NCBI GenBank assembly: GCA_035363115.1
Contig: DAOSEM010000002.1
Span: 1-64,000 of the forward strand
Direction of reading: 5' to 3'
DNA: 64,000 bases
Origin: Syntrophales bacterium
GTDB taxonomy: Bacteria; Desulfobacterota; Syntrophia; Syntrophales; PHBD01
Position numbers and translations under genes: made by a program. Shown here piece after piece: positions 59,650-64,000 of this stretch (position 1 is its first letter; each line of letters begins with the position of its first letter). The notes beneath the pieces were generated by a model. The model was not told where the DNA came from, did not search any database, and saw only the letters and a list, made by a program, of their open reading frames with translations.

Positions 59650-61227
59650 TTATCGCTTGCCCTCCATGGCCTTGGTCAGGACATCGATGCCCTGCCGGGA
59701 GGCGATGATGGAGGCGGCCAGGCTCTCCCTCGCCAGCTCCGCATTGTGCCAGCCGTCGCTGTTCTCGGCGGTCCACCATTCCCAGAGGACGTGTGCCTCT
59801 TCGTGCTTTTCCCGAGCCTGCGCGAGGGCTGATTCAGGGACGCCCGCCCTTCGGGCCGTCTCGTAGGTGTCGATCAGTTTCCCCAGCCAGTACTCGGCCT
59901 TCCGTATCTTGCCCTTCGTGTAGTTCTGGACCGTCTCGATCTGGTAACGCTTCTCTTCCGCCGTGGATTTGGGATGGCAGCCCAGGCAAGCCTCCCGGAC
60001 CGAGTGGATGGGCCGGACGACGGCGTGGGTCGTGTAGCTCTTCCCCGATCCGGCCTTGACCTTCGGCATGTGGCACTGGTGGCACTGGACGCCGGCCCGG
60101 TCGTGGGCGCTGCCCCAATAGGTCTCCGCCTCCGGGTGCTGCAGCTTGACCAGCCGGGCGCCCGTCACGGCGTGCCGGAAATCGTAGAAGTTCACCTTCT
60201 TGTAGTGGGCCAGGATGTCCTTCGCGTTCTTCATCGGGTAGTGGTTCGTGCGGCGGTCCTCGTAGCCCACCTTCTTCCCCGTGCCGAACTCGAACCCGGC
60301 GTTGCAGGCGTATTCCACGTGGCACTGGGCGCACATCATCCGGGAGTCGGTCTTGCCCAGGACGCCGATCTTCCGGAAGCCCCGGAAATCGACCACCTTC
60401 ATGTCCGTCTTCCCGTTCCGGGCGAAGGTCTGCGCTCCTTCCTTGTCGACCGCCTCGATGAGGGCGTCCCGGACGACCCGGGGGGCGGCGCCGTGGCCGT
60501 CATGGCAGTGGATGCAGCCCACGGGGTTCTGCGTCGCCCTGGACATCGCGGCGACATCGGATCCCCGGTCCCACTTCGCCTTCGGATCCTTGTCACCCAT
60601 GTGCTTCCAGTTCAGGATGTGGTCGGAGGTCTTGCACTGGATGCAGGTGGCGTTGCCGGCCTTCGCGGTCTCGGGCAGCTCCCGCCCCGTGTCGACGAGG
60701 ACGTCCCAGGCCCGGCCGGTCTGGTTGATGCCGGCAAAGCCCTTCTTGTGCTGGAAGCGGCCGCCGATGAAGCGGTCCACCACGAACTGGTCGGTCAGCA
60801 TGAAGACGTGCGCCCGCGGCTCGTTATGCTCCTTCGTGAAGCCGTGGGGGGCCAGGAGCTTGTCCTGCATGGGGGAGCGGCCGGTGGGCACGCCCTTCTC
60901 CTTTCGGGCCTGGGCCTGGTAGTTGACCATCCGGAAGCTTTCGAGCTGGTCACTGTGGCAGCGGCCGCAGACGGGCTGGTCAACCGCCAGCGCGGCCGGC
61001 TTGTTGCGGGGGTTCTGCAGGTGCTCCTTCATGCCGCTGTGGCAGGTGCCGCAGGCGAGGGGCCCGTGCCTGGATCCTTCCTTCAGGGATTTGATCTGGG
61101 GATGGCATCGGTAGCAGGTTTCCCGGGAGTCCCCGGCGCCGTTCTTCTGGGCTGTCGAAAATGCCGGAATCAAGAGGGCGATCGACAGGGCGGCCAGGAC
61201 GACGAATCCGATGTTCCGTCTGCGCAT
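59650..61227 (-). CDS. Octahaem ammonia-forming cytochrome c nitrite reductase (ONR/TvNiR type)
   Basis: A 525-residue protein from ATG 61227 (AAGGAGGTCCGGC). Signal peptide about 1-26 (IGFVVLAALSIALLIPAFSTA). Eight haem sites are seen: CYRCH 38, CGTCH 59, CGRCH 87, CIQCK 195, CIHCH 238, CAQCH 299, CHQCH 382 and CLGCH 414. The fourth, with Lys, is the catalytic haem of NrfA-type enzymes. CAQCHVEYAC and KLQHPEAETYW hold the expected catalytic Tyr306 and His364. Tyr306-x-Cys308 has the spacing of the Tyr-Cys crosslink reported in Thioalkalivibrio ONR. It reduces nitrite to ammonium, and in homologues sulfite to sulfide, in the periplasm. No NrfH-type partner is adjacent. Confidence 0.88.
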   Translation of the reverse strand: MRRRNIGFVVLAALSIALLIPAFSTAQKNGAGDSRETCYRCHPQIKSLKEGSRHGPLACGTCHSGMKEHLQNPRNKPAALAVDQPVCGRCHSDQLESFRMVNYQAQARKEKGVPTGRSPMQDKLLAPHGFTKEHNEPRAHVFMLTDQFVVDRFIGGRFQHKKGFAGINQTGRAWDVLVDTGRELPETAKAGNATCIQCKTSDHILNWKHMGDKDPKAKWDRGSDVAAMSRATQNPVGCIHCHDGHGAAPRVVRDALIEAVDKEGAQTFARNGKTDMKVVDFRGFRKIGVLGKTDSRMMCAQCHVEYACNAGFEFGTGKKVGYEDRRTNHYPMKNAKDILAHYKKVNFYDFRHAVTGARLVKLQHPEAETYWGSAHDRAGVQCHQCHMPKVKAGSGKSYTTHAVVRPIHSVREACLGCHPKSTAEEKRYQIETVQNYTKGKIRKAEYWLGKLIDTYETARRAGVPESALAQAREKHEEAHVLWEWWTAENSDGWHNAELARESLAASIIASRQGIDVLTKAMEGKR

Positions 61228-61804
61228 GCCGGACCTCCTTTGTCTTGTCGTTCCGTTGTCGGCTGGTGAACCCCGTTGCGGCACCGGATCGCGCGGGGAC
61301 CCGGCATCCCGGCCTGGCGTATATGCAAGACCCCTCCCGGGGAATACGCCCGCGGGACGGGCGAGAGACGAAGGGTGGATGGCCAATCGGGCTTCATCAT
61401 CGACGAATGTGTGCCCGATGTCAAGAATCAGGAAGCCGTTCGCACCCTTGTCGTGCACGAATCCCTCGACAAATGAGACGGTGGCTGTTACCTTCGCAGA
61501 AATTCCGGAGGTTTTCCGGCAGGGCTCCGCTCTCGGCCAGCGGCCGCCTGATACGTCAGCCGGGCGAGTCCCGGCGGCGCATAATGGATATTCGAACCCT
61601 TGCCGGGAATCGGGAAACGTCAATCCGGCGGAAAGCCGGGCAGAGCCTTTGTCGATTTCCGCAGCAAGCAAGCAGTGTGACAAGTCCTTCACGGTTAAGG
61701 GATGAAGCGGCAATCCGTCGCCGATTGACGGATATTGCACCGGCACACCGGGCGTCCGGGACCGGCTGGAAAATCCCTTTTGCAAAGAGATCGGGGGGAG
61801 CATC
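61228..61804. other. Divergent intergenic region, possible gene remnant
   Basis: About 577 bases. On the minus strand the frame stays open in front of the nitrite reductase and contains protein-like FVEGFVHDKGANGFLILDIG near 61,400-61,480, which might be a remnant of another gene. It is not part of the cytochrome, whose signal peptide starts at 61227. No clear promoter for either neighbour. Confidence 0.35.
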
Positions 61805-63703
61805 ATGGACGAGAAGAGAGAGAAGAATCTGAATGCGCTGAAGGAGAGATATCCGGAGAAGTTTACAACCGCGGCCGAGGCATTCAGCGGCATACGGCGC
61901 GGAAACGAGCTTTTCATCGGTTCGGCATGCGGTGAGCCGCGCTATCTGGTTCGCTCCCTCGTGGAGTATGCGCTCGCAAAGCCGAAAGCCTTCTTCGACG
62001 TCGAGGTGATCCACCTCTGGAACGTGGGGCCGGCCGAATACGCCGATGAGCGGCTCCGCTCCAACTTCCGGGTCAATTCTTTTTTCGTGTGCGATGCCGT
62101 TCGGAACGCCTTTTCCTCGGGCCTGGCCGACTTCACGCCGATCTTTCCGTTTCAGATGCCTCGCGCCTTTGAGCGGGGTTTCCTGGACCTGGACGTGGCC
62201 CTGATCCAGGTATCCCCTCCGGACAGGAACGGGTACATGAGCCTCGGGGTCAGCGTCGACATCGTCAAGTCGGCCGTGAAGCGGGCGGATCTGGTCATCG
62301 CACAGGTAAACAGCTTCATGCCCTGGGTGCCCGGCGACACGTTTATTCACGCCACGGACGTGAACTTCCTGGTTCCTTTCGATGAACCCCTGATCGAATA
62401 CAGGATGGAGCACTGCGATGAGATTGTTTCTGCAATCGGCCGCTACGTCTCTCTCCTTGTGAAGGACGGAGATACGATCCAGGCGGGATTCGGTCCCATT
62501 CCGGATGCCGTGCTGGCGAACCTCAGGGAGAAGAAAGACCTTGGGATTCATACGGACGTTCTCACGGACGGAATGGTCGCCCTGATGCGCTGCGGAGCCG
62601 TGACGAACCGGAAGAAATCCAGAGACAGGGGGAAAACCGTTGCCGCACTTTGCGCCGGGACAAAGGAGAGCTTCGAGTACATTCACGAGAACCCGATGGT
62701 GCAGTTCATGCCGATCGACTATACGAACAGCCCTCTTGTCATTGCCTCGCAGGAGAACATGCTCTCGATCAACGAGGCCCGGCTTGTCGATCTGACCGGC
62801 CAGACCACGGAGGAAGATCCTGAATCGGCGACTCCCCGCGGGATCGGAGGACAGGCGGACTTCATGCGGGGCGCCGCCATGGCCGCGGGAGGCACGGCGA
62901 TCTTCGCCATGCCGTCCACGACGCCGGACGGGAGCCGCTCGCGAATCGTGGCGTCGCTCCAGGGAGGCGCCGGCATATCCAACATGCGCTGCGATGCCGA
63001 ATATGTCGTCACGGAGTACGGCTATGTCTTTCTCCATGGACGGAGCCTCCGCGAGAGGGCGATGGCCCTCATCAGCATCGCCCACCCGAAGTTCAGGCCT
63101 TCCCTGCTCGAAGAGGCCAGGAAACGGGGGCTTGTTCTCCCGTCTCAGACCCTTGTGCCCGGAATGGGAGGCATTTATCCGGAACACCTCGAGACGGGGA
63201 AAGTCCTGAAAAACGGGGAGCCCGTCCTTCTGAGGCCGGTCAGGCTCGGCGACGAGGACATCCTGAAAGATTTCTTCTACGCCCTGTCGGACAAGAGCAT
63301 CAAGCGCCGGTTCATGAATGCGCGGCTCGACATGCCTCATGAAAGGCTCAAGAATTTTATCGTGGTCAACTATGCCGAGGAAATGGTGATCCTCGCCGTG
63401 CAACAAGAGGAGGAGGAAGTCGAGACGGTCATCGGTGTCTGCGAGTACCGGCTTGATCCAAAATCAAATTACGGGGAGGCTGCCTTCGCAGTGCGGGACG
63501 ATCACCAGGGGTTGGGTGTCGGGTCGATGCTGTTGAAATACCTTACCCAGGTTGCCGTGAAGCAGGGGCTCAACGGCTTCACCGCCGAGGTGCTTGTCGA
63601 AAACACCTCCATGATGGGTCTCTTCGAGAAGATGGAGACCAGGATGGAGAAACACATATCCGACGGGGTGTATGAATTGAAGATGACCTTCAAGCGGGAG
63701 TGA
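61805..63703 (+). CDS. Acetyl-CoA hydrolase/CoA-transferase fused to a GNAT acetyltransferase domain
   Basis: A 632-residue fusion. Residues about 1-450 are a class I CoA-transferase of the acetyl-CoA hydrolase / 4-hydroxybutyrate CoA-transferase type (VSPPDRNGYMSLGVSVD, QAGFGPIPDAVL, VTEYGYVFLHGRSLRERA). Residues about 470-632 are a GNAT domain (LLRPVRLGDEDILKDFF; acetyl-CoA loop DDHQGLGVGSMLL). The catalytic Glu normally in the I-H-T-E-M motif is Asp251 here (GIHTDVLTDG). GNAT fusions suggest acyl-lysine control of the enzyme or its partners. Start ATG 61805 follows GGGGGGAGCATC. An acyl-CoA ligase starts 76 bases downstream, so both probably form an acid-activation operon. Confidence 0.85.
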   Translation: MDEKREKNLNALKERYPEKFTTAAEAFSGIRRGNELFIGSACGEPRYLVRSLVEYALAKPKAFFDVEVIHLWNVGPAEYADERLRSNFRVNSFFVCDAVRNAFSSGLADFTPIFPFQMPRAFERGFLDLDVALIQVSPPDRNGYMSLGVSVDIVKSAVKRADLVIAQVNSFMPWVPGDTFIHATDVNFLVPFDEPLIEYRMEHCDEIVSAIGRYVSLLVKDGDTIQAGFGPIPDAVLANLREKKDLGIHTDVLTDGMVALMRCGAVTNRKKSRDRGKTVAALCAGTKESFEYIHENPMVQFMPIDYTNSPLVIASQENMLSINEARLVDLTGQTTEEDPESATPRGIGGQADFMRGAAMAAGGTAIFAMPSTTPDGSRSRIVASLQGGAGISNMRCDAEYVVTEYGYVFLHGRSLRERAMALISIAHPKFRPSLLEEARKRGLVLPSQTLVPGMGGIYPEHLETGKVLKNGEPVLLRPVRLGDEDILKDFFYALSDKSIKRRFMNARLDMPHERLKNFIVVNYAEEMVILAVQQEEEEVETVIGVCEYRLDPKSNYGEAAFAVRDDHQGLGVGSMLLKYLTQVAVKQGLNGFTAEVLVENTSMMGLFEKMETRMEKHISDGVYELKMTFKRE

Positions 63704-63779
63704 CAGGAAGGGATCTGCCTCTCCAATCTACGGATCGTGCAGTTCCATTCCTCATTACGAGACACTGAGGAGGTGCGAC

Positions 63780-64000
63780 GTGGCCGATTTTCCCTGGTTC
63801 AAAAACTATGACTCGGGGGTGCCCCACACCCTGGAGCCCTACCCGGACCGGACCCTGCTGGACGTGGTGTACGACACCGCACGGCAGCGCCCGGGACACA
63901 CGATGATATGGTTCAAGGGAGCCGTCATCACCTATGCACAGTTCCTGGGACACGTGGAGGGGGTGGCGCGGGCGCTCGCCGGGCTAGGCGTGAAGAAGGG
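63780..64000 (+). CDS. AMP-dependent acyl-CoA ligase, N-terminal part (runs off the window)
   Basis: GTG 63780 follows GAGGAGGTGCGAC. The 73 visible codons begin MADFPWFKNYDSGVPHTLEP and continue LLDVVYDTARQRPGHT, ITYAQFLGHVEGVARALAGL, the typical N-terminus of long-chain fatty acid CoA ligases. The catalytic motifs lie beyond the window edge. It lies in the same direction as the CoA-transferase/GNAT fusion. Confidence 0.8.
   Translation, partial: MADFPWFKNYDSGVPHTLEPYPDRTLLDVVYDTARQRPGHTMIWFKGAVITYAQFLGHVEGVARALAGLGVKK

Noticed and set aside
59650..61227. Assignment of the octahaem protein to hydroxylamine oxidoreductase or tetrathionate reductase
   Set aside because: The CxxCK haem, CAQCHVEY and KLQHPE strings are specific to the NrfA/ONR catalytic core.
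61783..61800. Possible sigma-54 promoter before the CoA-transferase (TGG...TTTTGC)
   Set aside because: The GG-to-GC spacing is 12 instead of 10 bases and the -24 box is poor.
1..64000. CRISPR array, tRNA or rRNA genes
   Set aside because: No regular spacer-repeat pattern and no recognisable tRNA or rRNA sequence was seen on reading the window.

Overview
The window looks like a chromosomal segment of an anaerobic, probably syntrophic deltaproteobacterium (Desulfobacterota, Syntrophales/Syntrophobacterales-like). This is inferred from gene content, not from a marker gene. The content includes several acyl-CoA synthetases, an ADP-forming acyl-CoA synthetase alpha subunit, a CoA-transferase/GNAT fusion, an enoate/dienoyl-CoA reductase, multihaem c-type cytochromes, a PrkA-SpoVR-YeaH operon with a sigma-54 promoter, and a probable selenoprotein. 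No rRNA, tRNA or CRISPR array was seen.

Bases 1-35,060 are GC-rich host-type DNA. They hold, in order: the end of an OmpA-family gene; a BtrH-like protein; a sigma-54-driven minus-strand operon (prkA, yeaH/DUF444, spoVR, second prkA-like gene) bracketed by two paralogous single-domain response regulators; a PhaC-like synthase with its own sigma-54 promoter; a DUF4126 protein; an Fe-S flavoenzyme reductase; a gene-free block of nested inverted repeats (15.2-16.1 kb); and a two-gene YeeE/YedE transporter. In the first transporter gene the expected cysteine codon is UGA, followed by a SECIS-like hairpin. Next come an acyl-CoA synthetase and an FAD oxidoreductase, then a minus-strand operon of lipoprotein, giant G8/CEMIP-like exported protein and pentahaem cytochrome. 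A caspase-FGE fusion, a POT transporter, a ketopantoate-reductase-like enzyme, a DUF2726 protein and an ADP-ribosylglycohydrolase follow, with a decayed copy of the last one nearby.

Bases about 35,060-44,560 are sharply AT-rich and form one plus-strand cassette: C5-cytosine methyltransferase, Vsr endonuclease, MORC/MutL-like GHKL ATPase, Z1-domain ATPase, DUF4420 PD-(D/E)XK protein and AIPR protein. The genes overlap or nearly touch. This is the best candidate for a horizontally acquired defence or DNA-modification system.

Bases about 44,600-57,300 have intermediate composition. They start with a decayed SMP-30 gene fragment whose intact relative lies at 57.4 kb. Between the two are an acyl-CoA synthetase, an AcdA-like subunit, a sigma-54 activator, CheW, a chemoreceptor, a hybrid PAS histidine kinase and a PilZ protein. 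From 57.4 kb the DNA is GC-rich again: the intact SMP-30 gene with a strong terminator, an MNT/HEPN toxin-antitoxin-like pair with a palindromic operator, an octahaem ammonia-forming nitrite reductase, the CoA-transferase/GNAT fusion, and the start of another acyl-CoA ligase running off the right edge.
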